The notes below the pieces were generated by a model. It was not told the origin of the DNA. It did no database searches and saw only the letters and a program-made list of their open reading frames with translations. From Flavobacterium yafengii (GTDB lineage: Bacteria; Bacteroidota; Bacteroidia; Flavobacteriales; Flavobacteriaceae), in contig NZ_JASCRY010000006.1 of NCBI RefSeq assembly GCF_030010375.1, forward strand, positions 1-64,000: a DNA stretch of 64,000 nucleotides, read 5' to 3'. Both the position numbers and the translations under genes were made by a program. Positions 1-10,348 of the stretch are shown here, piece after piece; the first letter of the stretch is position 1; each line of letters begins with the position of its first letter.

Positions 1-140
1 GATGTCTTTTTGAATTCCTCAAAACAACAAAAAGCTCCGCTTTACCGAAGTTCGCATTAGGGATTACTTCACTTTTATTTTAATCCGAGTTCTGTGAATT
101 TCATTTAAAGTGAATAGCGGGAAACAGCTCCTAATGGAAA
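1..140. repeat. Hairpin-forming intergenic sequence at the left window edge
   Basis: No gene is visible before thrS. The segment has complementary arms: CATTAGG near position 54 pairs with CCTAATG near 131, and TTCACTTTTA near 68 is roughly complementary to TAAAGTGAA near 107. It resembles an intergenic repeat or the downstream part of something left of the window. Function unknown. Confidence 0.3.
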
Positions 141-217
141 CATTTGCCCTTTACCTATATATAATGAGTATCAATTTTGTTTTTAGACCTAATTGAAGCA
201 ACAAACCTTACATATAT

Positions 218-249
218 ATTGTATGTATTTTTGTAATGGTCTATATTTG
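218..249 (+). promoter_or_regulatory. thrS promoter, Bacteroidota sigma-A type
   Basis: A -33 element ATTG at 218-221 is followed by 20 bases and the -7 element TATATTTG at 242-249, matching the flavobacterial consensus TTG-N19/21-TAnnTTTG. It lies 20 bases before the thrS ATG. Confidence 0.75.
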
Positions 250-269
250 CATTCTTAAAATAATAAACG

Positions 270-2216
270 ATGATTAAGATTACTTTGCCCGACGGGTCAA
301 TTAAAGAGTTTGCTCCTGGGATTACTCCTATGGATGTTGCCAAGAGCATTAGTGAAGGATTTGCCAGAAATGTAATTTCGGCTTCTTTTGATGGTACAAC
401 TGTGGAAACCACAACTCCTTTGACGACGGACGGCAGTCTTATATTATATACCTGGAATGACGAAGGCGGGAAAAAAGCTTTTTGGCATTCGACTTCACAC
501 GTAATGGCACAGGTTCTTGAGGAAATGTATCCTGGTATCAAACTAACACTTGGACCAGCAATATCCAATGGGTTTTATTATGATGTGGACTTTGAAGATC
601 AGAAAATCACCGATGCTGATTTCAAAAAAATTGAAGATCGTGTTCTTGAAATATCAAGGGGGAAGCATGAATTCAAACTGCGTCCTGTTTCTAAAGCAGT
701 AGCTTTAGAACTATATAAGGATAACGTTTACAAAACAGAATTAATCACCAATCTTGAGGACGGAACAATTACGTTTTGTGATCACGATACGTTTACTGAT
801 TTATGTCGTGGTGGTCATATTCCAAATACTGGAATAATCAAAGCGATGAAAATCATGAGCGTTGCAGGAGCATACTGGCGTGGTGACGAGAAAAACAAGC
901 AACTAACTCGTGTTTATGGAACTTCATTTCCTAAACAAAAGGATTTAACGGAATACTTAGAATTACTAGAAGAAGCAAAACGTCGTGACCATAGAAAACT
1001 AGGAAAAGAACTTGAACTCTTTGCTTTTTCACAAAAAGTAGGCGCAGGTTTGCCATTATGGCTGCCGAAAGGTGCTGCTTTGAGAGACCGTCTTGAACAG
1101 TTCTTGAAAAAAGCTCAGAAAAAAGGTGGTTATGAGCAAGTAGTTACACCACATATTGGTCAAAAAGAATTGTATGTAACTTCAGGACATTATGCAAAAT
1201 ATGGTGCCGATAGTTTCCAACCTATAAGTACTCCAGCAGAAGGAGAAGAGTTTTTATTGAAACCAATGAACTGTCCTCATCACTGCGAAATTTACAATGT
1301 ACGTCCTTGGTCATACAAAGATTTACCAAAGCGTTACGCTGAATTTGGCACTGTTTACAGATACGAACAAAGTGGAGAACTACATGGTTTGACACGTGTA
1401 AGAGGTTTTACTCAAGATGATGCGCACATTTTTTGTACTCCTGAGCAACTAGACGAAGAGTTCAAGAAAGTAATTGATTTGGTACTATATGTATTTGGTT
1501 CATTAGGATTCGAAAACTTTACAGCTCAGATTTCTTTGAGAGATAAAGAAAATAGAGATAAGTATATAGGTACCGATGAAAACTGGGAAAAAGCAGAAAA
1601 TGCGATTATCAATGCCGCTGCTGACAAAGGATTGAATACTGTAGTTGAATATGGCGAAGCAGCTTTCTATGGTCCAAAGTTAGATTTCATGGTAAAAGAT
1701 GCCTTGGGAAGACAATGGCAATTAGGAACGATTCAGGTAGATTACAACTTACCAGAACGTTTTGATTTGACATACAAAGGATCTGATAACGAATTACATA
1801 GACCCGTAATGATTCACAGAGCTCCTTTTGGCTCAATGGAAAGATTTATTGCGATTTTACTAGAACATACTGCAGGAAATTTCCCGCTTTGGCTGATGCC
1901 GGAACAAGCTATAATATTGTCTTTGAGCGAGAAATATGAAATATATGCGAAAAAAGTTTTAGATTTGCTAGAAAATCACGAAATTCGCGCCCTCATTGAC
2001 AACAGAAACGAGACAATCGGGAAGAAAATCAGGGATGCAGAAATGCAAAAAACCCCGTTTATGTTGATTGTAGGAGAGGAAGAAGAGAAAAATGGGACTA
2101 TTTCTATCCGTCGTCATGGACAAGAAGGAAAAGGGAATATCAGCGTTACGATAGAAGAATTTGCTGCTATTGTAAACGAAGAGATCAATAAAACATTAAA
2201 AGTATTTACAGTTTAA
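270..2216 (+). CDS. thrS: Threonine--tRNA ligase
   Basis: Class II aminoacyl-tRNA synthetase that charges tRNA-Thr in the cytoplasm. Length 648 aa is typical. An N-terminal TGS domain (about residues 1-62) is followed by the editing domain with the HSTSHVMAQ histidine motif, then the catalytic core: [10 protein letters not shown] holds the zinc-binding Cys (about residue 335), motif 2 is around [17 protein letters not shown], and motif 3 is [13 protein letters not shown]-terminal anticodon-binding domain completes it. The ATG is 20 bases after a clear TAnnTTTG promoter. It heads the thrS-infC-rpmI-rplT block, the same order as in many bacteria. Identification is secure. Confidence 0.98.
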   Translation: MIKITLPDGSIKEFAPGITPMDVAKSISEGFARNVISASFDGTTVETTTPLTTDGSLILYTWNDEGGKKAFWHSTSHVMAQVLEEMYPGIKLTLGPAISNGFYYDVDFEDQKITDADFKKIEDRVLEISRGKHEFKLRPVSKAVALELYKDNVYKTELITNLEDGTITFCDHDTFTDLCRGGHIPNTGIIKAMKIMSVAGAYWRGDEKNKQLTRVYGTSFPKQKDLTEYLELLEEAKRRDHRKLGKELELFAFSQKVGAGLPLWLPKGAALRDRLEQFLKKAQKKGGYEQVVTPHIGQKELYVTSGHYAKYGADSFQPISTPAEGEEFLLKPMNCPHHCEIYNVRPWSYKDLPKRYAEFGTVYRYEQSGELHGLTRVRGFTQDDAHIFCTPEQLDEEFKKVIDLVLYVFGSLGFENFTAQISLRDKENRDKYIGTDENWEKAENAIINAAADKGLNTVVEYGEAAFYGPKLDFMVKDALGRQWQLGTIQVDYNLPERFDLTYKGSDNELHRPVMIHRAPFGSMERFIAILLEHTAGNFPLWLMPEQAIILSLSEKYEIYAKKVLDLLENHEIRALIDNRNETIGKKIRDAEMQKTPFMLIVGEEEEKNGTISIRRHGQEGKGNISVTIEEFAAIVNEEINKTLKVFTV

Positions 2217-2232
2217 CTTAAATTATAAAGTC

Positions 2233-2790
2233 ATAGCAATAAGAAGCAACAGAGGTTACCAACCTCGCGTAGAAAAAAAAGATGCCCACAGAATAAACAG
2301 CCTTATTCGTGGTGTACAAGAAGTAAGACTTGTAGGTGAAAATATTGAACCTGGAGTTTTTAAACTTTCGGAAGCTTTAAGATTAGCTGACCAATTTGAA
2401 TTGGATTTAGTTGAGATTTCACCAAATGCGGATCCACCGGTTTGTAAAATCATGGATTACAAAAAATTTGTTTACGAGCAAAAGAAACGTGATAAAATCC
2501 TAAAAGCGAAATCTACACAAGTAGTCGTTAAGGAAATTCGTTTCGGACCTCAAACAGATGAGCATGATTACGAATTTAAGAGAAAGAATGCTGAGAAGTT
2601 CTTAAAAGAAGGGGCGAAATTGAAAGCGTTTGTTTTCTTTAAAGGACGTTCGATTATCTATAAAGATCAAGGTCAAATCTTATTATTAAGATTAGCTACA
2701 GATCTTGAAGAATTTGGTAAAGTCGAAGCGATGCCAGTTTTAGAAGGAAAGAGAATGATTATGTTCATTGCTCCGAAAAAGAAGAAATAA
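2233..2790 (+). CDS. infC: Translation initiation factor IF-3, non-AUG start
   Basis: IF-3 binds the 30S subunit, prevents premature joining of 50S and polices start-codon choice. The first in-frame ATG is not until about codon 77 (none between thrS and 2450), yet family-like sequence ([19 protein letters not shown], then [19 protein letters not shown]) runs far upstream of any plausible AUG. The reading frame is open from just after the thrS stop, so the start must be non-AUG; ATA at 2233 (giving [10 protein letters not shown]) or ATA at 2239 fit best. This gives about 185 aa, a normal IF-3 length. In E. coli infC starts at AUU and IF-3 autoregulates through that codon; the same logic is likely here but is inference. 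The exact start is uncertain; the identity is not. Confidence 0.9.
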   Translation: MAIRSNRGYQPRVEKKDAHRINSLIRGVQEVRLVGENIEPGVFKLSEALRLADQFELDLVEISPNADPPVCKIMDYKKFVYEQKKRDKILKAKSTQVVVKEIRFGPQTDEHDYEFKRKNAEKFLKEGAKLKAFVFFKGRSIIYKDQGQILLLRLATDLEEFGKVEAMPVLEGKRMIMFIAPKKKK

Positions 2791-2889
2791 GTTTAAAGTC
2801 GAAAGTCATAAAACCGAAAGTCATAAGCTGACTTTTAAACTTTAGACTAAAAGATAGTAAGTAAGAATAAATTAAAACACTAGGAAAAA

Positions 2890-3087
2890 ATGCCTAAAAT
2901 GAAAACCAAATCTAGCGCCAAGAAACGTTTCAAAGTTACTGGTTCTGGAAAGATTAAAAGAAAGCATGCTTTTAAAAGTCACATCTTGACTAAAAAGTCT
3001 AAAAAACGTAAATTAGCTTTGACTCACTCAGCGCTAGTTCACAAAACAGATATGAAAAGCATCAAACAACAATTAAGAATTATCTAA
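2890..3087 (+). CDS. rpmI: 50S ribosomal protein L35
   Basis: A 65-aa, very basic protein beginning [20 protein letters not shown], the canonical L35 start. It is a component of the large ribosomal subunit. It lies between infC and rplT as in most bacteria. The flanking spacers (about 100 and 170 bases) contain repeated AAAGTC/GACTTT words that can fold. Confidence 0.97.
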   Translation: MPKMKTKSSAKKRFKVTGSGKIKRKHAFKSHILTKKSKKRKLALTHSALVHKTDMKSIKQQLRII

Positions 3088-3259
3088 TTACGTCTTAAAG
3101 TTGTAAAGTCAAAGGTCTTAAAGACTTTCGACATTCGACTTTAAAAACTTTTGATTAAATAATCTTTAGGTTAAAACAATTTAAAATAACCTTGGAGTAT
3201 GGCTTTTAAGTTCTCTTGATTTAATTCGGGGCGCCTGCTACAAAAAAAACAGTAAAATT

Positions 3260-3604
3260 ATGCCAAGAGCGGTAAATTCAGTTGCTAAAAGAGCAAGAAG
3301 AAAAAAAATAATGAAGCAAGCCAAAGGTTTCTTTGGTAGACGTAAAAACGTTTGGACAGTTGCTAAGAATGCGGTAGAGAAAGCAATGTGCTACGCTTAC
3401 CGTGACAGAAAAGTGAATAAAAGAAATTTCCGTGCTTTATGGATTCAACGTATCAACGCTGGAGCTAGATTGGAAGGAATGTCTTATTCACAATTCATGG
3501 GTAAAGTAAAAGCTAACGGAATCGAATTGAACCGTAAAGTTCTTGCAGATTTAGCTATGAACCACCCAGAAGCTTTCAAAGCAGTACTTAATAAAGTAAA
3601 ATAA
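3260..3604 (+). CDS. rplT: 50S ribosomal protein L20
   Basis: A 114-aa basic protein starting [20 protein letters not shown] with the typical L20 body ([19 protein letters not shown]). It binds 23S rRNA early in 50S assembly. In other bacteria L20 represses the infC-rpmI-rplT mRNA; whether the foldable spacer upstream serves this here is unknown. It is the last gene of the block and is followed by a strong intrinsic terminator. Confidence 0.97.
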   Translation: MPRAVNSVAKRARRKKIMKQAKGFFGRRKNVWTVAKNAVEKAMCYAYRDRKVNKRNFRALWIQRINAGARLEGMSYSQFMGKVKANGIELNRKVLADLAMNHPEAFKAVLNKVK

Positions 3605-3643
3605 ACGTTTTATCAACTCAATTTAGATTACTTACTTATATAG

Positions 3644-3674
3644 AAACCTCAATCGAAAGATTGGGGTTTTTTTG
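3644..3674 (+). terminator. Intrinsic terminator after rplT
   Basis: An 11-base-pair stem (AAACCTCAATC / GATTGGGGTTT, one G:U) around a GAAA tetraloop, followed by a T-run. It ends the thrS-infC-rpmI-rplT block. Confidence 0.9.
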
Positions 3675-3795
3675 TTTTTAACAATCTATTCTAATTAAAA
3701 AATATATAACTAATCTCAAAAATTTATTCTATTTTCGTAAGGATTTTTAAAAAATTAGACGTGATTCCTATCATTTTTCATTAAACTCAAATACT

Positions 3796-6404
3796 ATGAC
3801 TAAATTAAAACCCACACTCCTTCTTTCTTTAGTGTTTTTATTTATTACAAGTTCCACATTTGCTCAAGAAAAAACCAATCGCAAGAAGAAAAACAAAAAA
3901 GAGATTGCAGCTGCTAAATTAGATAGCATTAAGGCGAAAAAAACTGCTACTGTTTCTATAAATGATAAAATAAAAAGCTCTAAAAAAATTGAAGGCTTGT
4001 TTACCATGTATCAGGATACGGTTACCGGAAATATGCAACTTTACATTAAGAAAAACCAACTGAATAAGGAATTTATTTATCAAAGCTATTCCATGAATGG
4101 ACCAACGGCTTTGTTTTTAAATCAAAGTATGCATCGTGCAACAAGTATTTTCAACATAAAGAAAGCCAATGACAAAATTGAATTTGGATTAGTAAACACC
4201 GCTTTTTATTACGACAAAAAAAATGCCGTTAGTAAAACAGCCGGTACTGATATTTCAGAAGCAATTTTCTTAGCTGAGAAAATTGTAGCACAAGACAGTA
4301 CTGGTTTCTTAATTGTTGCTGACGGACTTTTCTTAAGTGAAAAATTAGATCCCGTGAAACCAACAATGCCTCCAGGAATACCTCGGGGAGCAATTTTCAA
4401 CCTTGGTAATTTCAATTCAGCAAAATCAAAATACCATAGCATCAGATCATTTCCTAATAATACTGATGTAGTTGTAGATCTGGCTTATGATAATCCAGCA
4501 CCTCTAAATGGCGGTGGAGATGACATTACTGATGCACGATATATTCGTGTTCGTATGCAACATACATTTTTAGAAATACCAGAGAATAATTTCAAATCCA
4601 GACAGGATGACCCTCGAATTGGATATTTTGGGCAAACTATTAACGACCAAACCAGTATAAAACCAACACCTTATAAAGACATTATCAATCGATGGTATTT
4701 GAAAAAAAAGATCCTACGGCAGCTCTCAGCGAACCTGTAGAGCCTATTGTTTGGTGGGTTGAAAATACAACACCTGTTGAATATCGTCAAACTATTGTTG
4801 AGGCAGGTAATCGTTGGAACCAAGCTTTTGAAAAAGCAGGTTTCAAAAATGCTGTTGTGATGAAAATACAACCTGACACTATTGATTGGGATGCAGGAGA
4901 TGTGCGTTATAATGTTATTCGTTGGGTTGCTTCAGCAAATCCAAATTATGGTGCAATTGGACCCAGTTTTGCCAACCCAAGAACAGGACAGATTTTAGGT
5001 TCTGATATTACAGTAGAATGGAGTTCAGGAAGCAGATCGCCAATTTATGATGAATTGTTTTCGGCGAAAAGTATTCAAAATCAAAACAATCTAAACACCT
5101 ATTTTCATTCAGATGGACATCTTTGTACAATGGCAAGTGAACTAAAAAGTCAGTTTTTGACAGGTGCAACCATAGCAGAAGCTTATGATGAAGATCCAAA
5201 AACTATTTTAAAAGTTCATAAAGAGTTTTTATATTATTTAATCTTACATGAAATGGGTCATACTTTAGGCTTAAATCACAATATGAAAGCAAGTCAAATG
5301 TTAAGTGCTTCTGAACTTAATGACATTTCTATTACAGAAAAAATTGGTTTAATTGGCTCTGTAATGGATTATCCTACTATCAATCTTTCATTGGATCGAA
5401 CAAAACAAGGAAACTATTTTACTACAAAACCCGGACCATACGATCTTTGGGCCATTGAATATGGATACAAAGAATTTGATGAAAAACTGGAAGAAAATGA
5501 GTTAAACAAAATTCTTAGCCGCAGTACAGAACCAGGACTTGCTTTTGGTAATGATGCGGATGACATGAGAGCATCCGGAAAGGCGATTGATCCACATGTC
5601 ATGGTTGAAGACTTAAGTAGCGATGCAATAGGATATGCCGAAAGCCGATTTAAATTAGTGAATACAGTAATGCCTAAACTCAAAGTAAAATATAGTAAAA
5701 CTGGACAGAATTATGCAGAATTACGTTCGCGTTTTAGCATGCTAAACGGACAAAGAAGAAACATGATAGCTGTAGTAAGTCGCTATATTGGCGGAGTATA
5801 TGTTGACCGAAGTTATGTTGGGCAAAATACAACTGAAAAACCATTCACCCCTGTGTCTGAAGCTGAGCAAAAAAGAGCAATTGAGGTATTGAATAAATAT
5901 GCATTTGCACCAAATGCATTTGAAGCAGACGTCTCTTTATACCCTTATTTACAATTACAAAGACGTGGATTTGGATTCTTCACTTCTACAGAGGATCCAA
6001 AATTGAGTGGTATATATCTATCCATGCAAACTGATGGAGCACTTTCGCACATTCTGCATCCTACAACATTGCAAAGAATTTCTAATACTAGTCTCTATGG
6101 CAATACGTATTCAGTAGCAGAAGTTATGAATGATTTAGTAAGCGGAATATTCAAAGCTGATTTAGTTGGAAAAGTAAATATGCACAGACAATACCTTCAA
6201 ACTTATTTTGTCAAACAAGCTATAGAAATTTCGGATATAAATGCTTCCAGAAACTCCTATGATGATATTTCGAAAGCTGCAGCAAGACAAACATTGAAAA
6301 AAATTAAATCAATGCTGCTTACAGCAACTTCAATAGATGAAAGTACCCGAGCACATCGTGGCAACCTTATTTTCTTAATCGATAATGCACTTGCCATAAA
6401 ATAA
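3796..6404 (+). pseudogene. Secreted zinc metalloprotease (metzincin-like, DUF5117/DUF4953 family), frameshifted
   Basis: Two overlapping reading frames, 3796-4740 and about 4692-6404, together make one protein of about 869 aa. The first part has a signal peptide (hydrophobic residues 5-22, ending SSTFAQ). The second carries HEMGHTLGLNH at about 5247-5279, an HExxHxxGxxH zinc site, and the conserved segment DPTAALSEPVEPIVWW. The first frame runs ...NRWYLKKK and then loses sense, while the other picks up EKKDPTAALSEP at the same place; the join is the A8 tract at 4702-4709, where one missing A explains everything. The protein is presumably periplasmic or extracellular. Its neighbour across a bidirectional terminator is unrelated. 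The break may be a real mutation, an assembly error, or slippage; the long intact downstream frame suggests a recent or artefactual event. Confidence 0.85.
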
Positions 6405-6414
6405 TTTTTTAACC

Positions 6415-6457
6415 GTAAAAAACTCCCATTCTGATTTTTAGAATGGGAGTTTTTTTA
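6415..6457. terminator. Bidirectional terminator
   Basis: Arms AAAACTCCCATTCT and AGAATGGGAGTTTT flank a short loop with A and T runs outside, so it works in either direction. It follows the protease gene on the plus strand and also the small minus-strand frame ending at 6483. Confidence 0.85.
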
Positions 6458-6482
6458 TGGAATAATTTAGCTTTAAATAATA

Positions 6483-6632
6483 CTATTGTTTTAGGTATTT
6501 ATCAATAATATATTGCGTAATAGGTTTTTGCACCAATGATGAAATAGAGACAACTCCAAACAATAATGAACAACAAATAGCCGCAGATGTCCAAGCTGAT
6601 GATATCGGTGGACAAAATGGGCAAACTCCCAT
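6483..6632 (-). CDS. Possible small hydrophobic peptide (49 aa), unrecognised
   Basis: In the 304-base gap between the protease and the first kinase gene, the minus strand has a 49-codon frame from ATG at 6632: it begins MGVCPFCPPISSAW, has a hydrophobic stretch, and ends PITQYIIDKYLKQ. The frame is open about 11 codons further upstream (LYYGFGGG), so the real start may be non-ATG or lost. Its stop is followed in the right direction by the terminator at 6457-6415, which favours a real gene or recent remnant. No family was recognised. The opposite strand is also open here but lacks a start. Confidence 0.3.
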   Translation of the reverse strand: MGVCPFCPPISSAWTSAAICCSLLFGVVSISSLVQKPITQYIIDKYLKQ

Positions 6633-6709
6633 TCCTCCTCCAAAACCATAATATAAATTGTTTGATTAGATCGTTTTCATATTCTAATTAAATTCTGTAT
6701 TTTCGGGAA

Positions 6710-8434
6710 ATGCTACAAAAAAAGTTCCATTTCCCGATTATCATTCTTTTACTGGCAATGTTTTTTGCGCTATCCTCCTGTAAAAAGGAACAACCAAATA
6801 ATAGCAAACCTAAAACCAATACTAATTATTCAGCCTATTTTACTCTTGCAGAAAAACATCTGGTAAATCAAGAAAATGACAGTGCCTTTTATTATTACAA
6901 CAAATCAAAATTAGCTTGCGATCTAACAACGGATAGTGAAAAGATAATTTATTCATTACTGAAAATGTCCATTATTCAACAAAATGAAGGCGATTATTCA
7001 AGTAGTGAAACTACAGCTACTGAAGCCATTTCTTTTTTTCGAAAAACCACAAATCCCTATTACAAGTGTGCCGTTTACAATATATTGGGGATCAATTATG
7101 AGAACCTTTTGGACTTTGACAATGCTATTACTAATTACAACCGAGCTTATCAACAAGCGACAGACGAATTACAAAAAGCAATTCTTCAAAACAATGTCGC
7201 CGTTGTATATATGGACAAACACGATTATCAGCGCGCCATACAAACCCTTATGCCTCTGACTCTAAAAAAAGAAGTTCTTAATAACTCCGAAAACTATGCC
7301 CGAGTACTCGATAATTTAGGCTATTCCTATTATAAAATAGGTAATTCAAAAAGTCTTGACCATTTAAATCAATCTTTGAAAATAAGAAAACAGATAAAAG
7401 ATGACTTTGGTATGATCGCGAGTTATATGCATCTTTCAGAATTTCATAAAAAAAACAAACCCAAGCCATCCAATGATTATGCCCATTTAGCCTATGAAAA
7501 AGCAACCAAAATAAACAGTGTTGATGATCGCTTAAAATCATTAGCATTATTAATAGAGAATAGCACAGGCAATGAATCGAGAGAATTCTCCATATTACAC
7601 CTCCGCATCAATGACAGCATCAATAAAGTCAGACAAAAGGCCAAGAATCAATTTGCGAAAATCAAATACGATTCCAAGAAAGATAGAGAAGAGAATCTAA
7701 ATCTAAAAACGCAAAAGGCAGAAAATGCACTTCTGTTAGAACAACAAAAAAACAGAAATATATTATTATACTTAGCGGTTGGGATTATAATTATGATAAG
7801 TGTTTTTGTAACTAACCTACTTTTGACCAAAAACAAAAGAGAAAAGATCAAAGCTGCTTACAATACCGAAATTCGAATTGCTAAAAAACTTCATGATGAA
7901 TTGGCTAATGACGTATATCATACAATGGCTTTTGCGGAAACCCAAGATTTATCTACCAGCCAGAATAAAGAAATTTTACTGACCAATCTGGATACTATTT
8001 ATTCCAGAACACGAAATATATCCCGAGAAAACAGCACCATAGAAACAGGGGCATTATTTGTATCACATTTAAAAGAAATGATGTCTGGATTCAATACCGA
8101 TAAGGTGAACGTATTGACTAATGGAATGGATTCGATTAATTGGTTAACAATCGAAAGTAACAAAAAAATTATAGTTTATCGTGTCCTTCAAGAATTGCTG
8201 GTTAACATGAAAAAGCACAGTCAATGCAGTTTAGTTGTACTAACTTTCAAAAAGAATGGAAACAAATTACAAATAGATTATTCAGATAACGGCATTGGTG
8301 CAACATTAAAACAATTAAATTTGAAAAATGGGCTTCAAAATATTGAAAACCGTATTCAGGCTATAAAAGGAACAATTAATTTTGATACTAAAGCAGATAA
8401 AGGATTTAGAGTTCAATTTATTATTACAATGTAA
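6710..8434 (+). CDS. Lipoprotein TPR sensor histidine kinase (HisKA_3/NarX-DegS type), copy 1
   Basis: The 574-aa protein begins with a lipoprotein signal (lipobox LSSC, Cys about residue 24). Residues about 40-300 form tetratricopeptide-type helices, then a basic coiled stretch, a membrane segment at about 350-372, and a cytoplasmic kinase. The phospho-acceptor is His about 395 in IAKKLHDELAN. An N box is seen in ELLVNMKKHS and a G1 box in DNGIGATLKQ. The sensor would sit in the periplasm, held by both lipid and transmembrane helix. It is a close paralogue of the next gene; even the promoter regions align (TATTTTCGG just before each ATG). The adjacent regulator at 10349 is the probable partner. 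Signal unknown. Confidence 0.85.
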   Translation: MLQKKFHFPIIILLLAMFFALSSCKKEQPNNSKPKTNTNYSAYFTLAEKHLVNQENDSAFYYYNKSKLACDLTTDSEKIIYSLLKMSIIQQNEGDYSSSETTATEAISFFRKTTNPYYKCAVYNILGINYENLLDFDNAITNYNRAYQQATDELQKAILQNNVAVVYMDKHDYQRAIQTLMPLTLKKEVLNNSENYARVLDNLGYSYYKIGNSKSLDHLNQSLKIRKQIKDDFGMIASYMHLSEFHKKNKPKPSNDYAHLAYEKATKINSVDDRLKSLALLIENSTGNESREFSILHLRINDSINKVRQKAKNQFAKIKYDSKKDREENLNLKTQKAENALLLEQQKNRNILLYLAVGIIIMISVFVTNLLLTKNKREKIKAAYNTEIRIAKKLHDELANDVYHTMAFAETQDLSTSQNKEILLTNLDTIYSRTRNISRENSTIETGALFVSHLKEMMSGFNTDKVNVLTNGMDSINWLTIESNKKIIVYRVLQELLVNMKKHSQCSLVVLTFKKNGNKLQIDYSDNGIGATLKQLNLKNGLQNIENRIQAIKGTINFDTKADKGFRVQFIITM

Positions 8435-8618
8435 TTCTAATTCATTTATTTAATCAAATAGTAACTACCAAAGTACAAACTATACCAGTATTTAAAACAC
8501 TGATAATAATTTAATTGATGCATCGAAACTGAAAATCCCAGTTCTTCTTCAAAAACTATACTCTAAATTGTATTGAAGATAGTTTCTATATTTTAATTAA
8601 TTTCTTTATTTTCGGAGA

Positions 8619-10337
8619 ATGATTCTAAAAAAGTTACCCCCAATAGTTTATTTTTTATCATTGTCATTCTTTTTAATACTTCACTCGTGTGAAAAAAAGA
8701 CGCTAAACAATCCCGAAAAAAAACACAATACAGCTGAAATTGATCGATTAATTAATCTAGGAGACAAATTTTTTGAGAAATCAGAATATGATAGTTCCTA
8801 CTATTATTTTAATAAAGCCAAATCAGCCTGTAATGAAAAAAAAGATGTTTCTAAAATCATCTATTCAATATCTAATCTAGCAACTATCCAGCAAAATCAA
8901 GGAGATTACTCCGGTAGTGAAACTACAGCTATGGAGGCGATTCCTTTTTTAGAAAAAACTACGAATCCCAAATATAAATGGAATATTTATACCATAATTG
9001 GTATTAACTATTTATATGCATATGATTATGAAAATGCACTCTACTACTACAATAAAGCATTAAATTTAAAAACTGATGAACTCCGAAAATCAGATATAAA
9101 AAACAATATTGCTGTTATATATATGGAAAAGGAAGATTATAATTTAGCAATACGAATTCTACAACCTTTATCTTTAAAAAAAGAAGTAATTAATAATTCC
9201 GAAGCATTTTCCAGAGTAATCGATAATTTAGGTTATTCCTATTTTAAAGTAGGAAATTCAAAAGCACTTGCCTATTTAAATCAATCCTTAGAAATAAAAG
9301 TAAAAAAAAAGGATGACTGGGGTTTGATTGGAAGTTATTACCATCTTTCTGAATTTTATCAAAAAAGCAATCCAAATCTAGCCACAGATTATGCTTTAAT
9401 GACTTATAAAAAAGCAACAAAACTAAAAAACATTGAAGGCCAATTACTCAGTTTAAAATTATTAATTGAACTCAATACAGGAAATAAATCCAAAGAATAT
9501 TCCCTGAAATACCTCGATATTAATGACAGTATCACTAAAGTAAGACAAAAAGCTAAGAATCAATTTGCTAAAATCAAGTACGACTCCAAGAAAGAAAAAG
9601 AGGAGAATCTGAAACTAAAAGCCCAAAAAGTACTTGAATCAGAACATCAGAAAAAGAGAAATTTAATATTATATTTAGTTGTGGGAATAATTACTGTAAT
9701 AAGTATTTCTATAACCAATCTACTATTAGCCAGAAATAAAAGGGAAAAGATTAAAGCTTCTTATACTACTGAAATTCGAATAGCTAAAAAACTTCACGAT
9801 GAATTAGCTAACGATGTGTATCACACTATGGCTTTTGCAGAAACTCAAGATTTATCCACTAATCATAATAAAGAAATATTAATTTCCAATCTAGACACTA
9901 TTTATTCAAGGACACGAAATATCTCCCGAGAAAACAATTCAATGGAAACTGGACCATTATTCATATCTGATTTGAAAGAAATGATGTCCGGTTTTAATAC
10001 CCCAGAAGTAAATGTGATAACCAATGGAATGGATTCAATCAATTGGATGGCATTAGATAATAACAAAAAAATCATCATTTATCGTGTGATTCAAGAATTG
10101 CTGGTCAACATGAAAAAACACAGCAAATGCAGTTTAGTAGTTCTAACATTAAAAAAAACAAAAAACAAATTACAAATAGATTATACTGATAACGGTGTCG
10201 GAGCAACTTTGGAACAATTAAATTTAAAAAATGGACTTCAAAATGTGGAAAACCGTATTCAAGCTATAAAAGGAATAATTACTTTTGACACTAAATCAAA
10301 TAAAGGATTTAAAGTGCAATTTATTATTCCAATATAA
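8619..10337 (+). CDS. Lipoprotein TPR sensor histidine kinase, copy 2
   Basis: A 572-aa paralogue of the preceding gene with the same plan: lipobox LHSC near residue 24, periplasmic TPR-like repeats, transmembrane helix near residue 350, HisKA_3 domain with IAKKLHDELAN (His about 393), N box ELLVNMKKHS and DNGVGATLEQ. Similarity is highest from the coiled stretch (KVRQKAKNQFAKIKYDSKK) through the kinase core and lower in the TPR part, which suggests duplication followed by divergence of the sensing domain. The response-regulator gene starts 11 bases after its stop, so the two are probably cotranscribed. Confidence 0.85.
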   Translation: MILKKLPPIVYFLSLSFFLILHSCEKKTLNNPEKKHNTAEIDRLINLGDKFFEKSEYDSSYYYFNKAKSACNEKKDVSKIIYSISNLATIQQNQGDYSGSETTAMEAIPFLEKTTNPKYKWNIYTIIGINYLYAYDYENALYYYNKALNLKTDELRKSDIKNNIAVIYMEKEDYNLAIRILQPLSLKKEVINNSEAFSRVIDNLGYSYFKVGNSKALAYLNQSLEIKVKKKDDWGLIGSYYHLSEFYQKSNPNLATDYALMTYKKATKLKNIEGQLLSLKLLIELNTGNKSKEYSLKYLDINDSITKVRQKAKNQFAKIKYDSKKEKEENLKLKAQKVLESEHQKKRNLILYLVVGIITVISISITNLLLARNKREKIKASYTTEIRIAKKLHDELANDVYHTMAFAETQDLSTNHNKEILISNLDTIYSRTRNISRENNSMETGPLFISDLKEMMSGFNTPEVNVITNGMDSINWMALDNNKKIIIYRVIQELLVNMKKHSKCSLVVLTLKKTKNKLQIDYTDNGVGATLEQLNLKNGLQNVENRIQAIKGIITFDTKSNKGFKVQFIIPI

Positions 10338-10348
10338 TACTCGATTCT

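Noticed and set aside
155..568. Minus-strand frame of 137 codons over the start of thrS
   Set aside because: It overlaps the secure thrS coding sequence antisense and its composition follows from that; no family resemblance.
4692..4740. Programmed ribosomal frameshift in the metalloprotease
   Set aside because: There is an A8 tract, but no stimulatory hairpin was noticed downstream and no family precedent is known; mutation or sequencing error is simpler.
6487..6651. Plus-strand open frame ending GGQNGQTPIPPPKP opposite the small minus-strand frame
   Set aside because: It has no start codon and runs between a terminator and another gene's promoter; the minus-strand frame has an ATG and a terminator in the right place.
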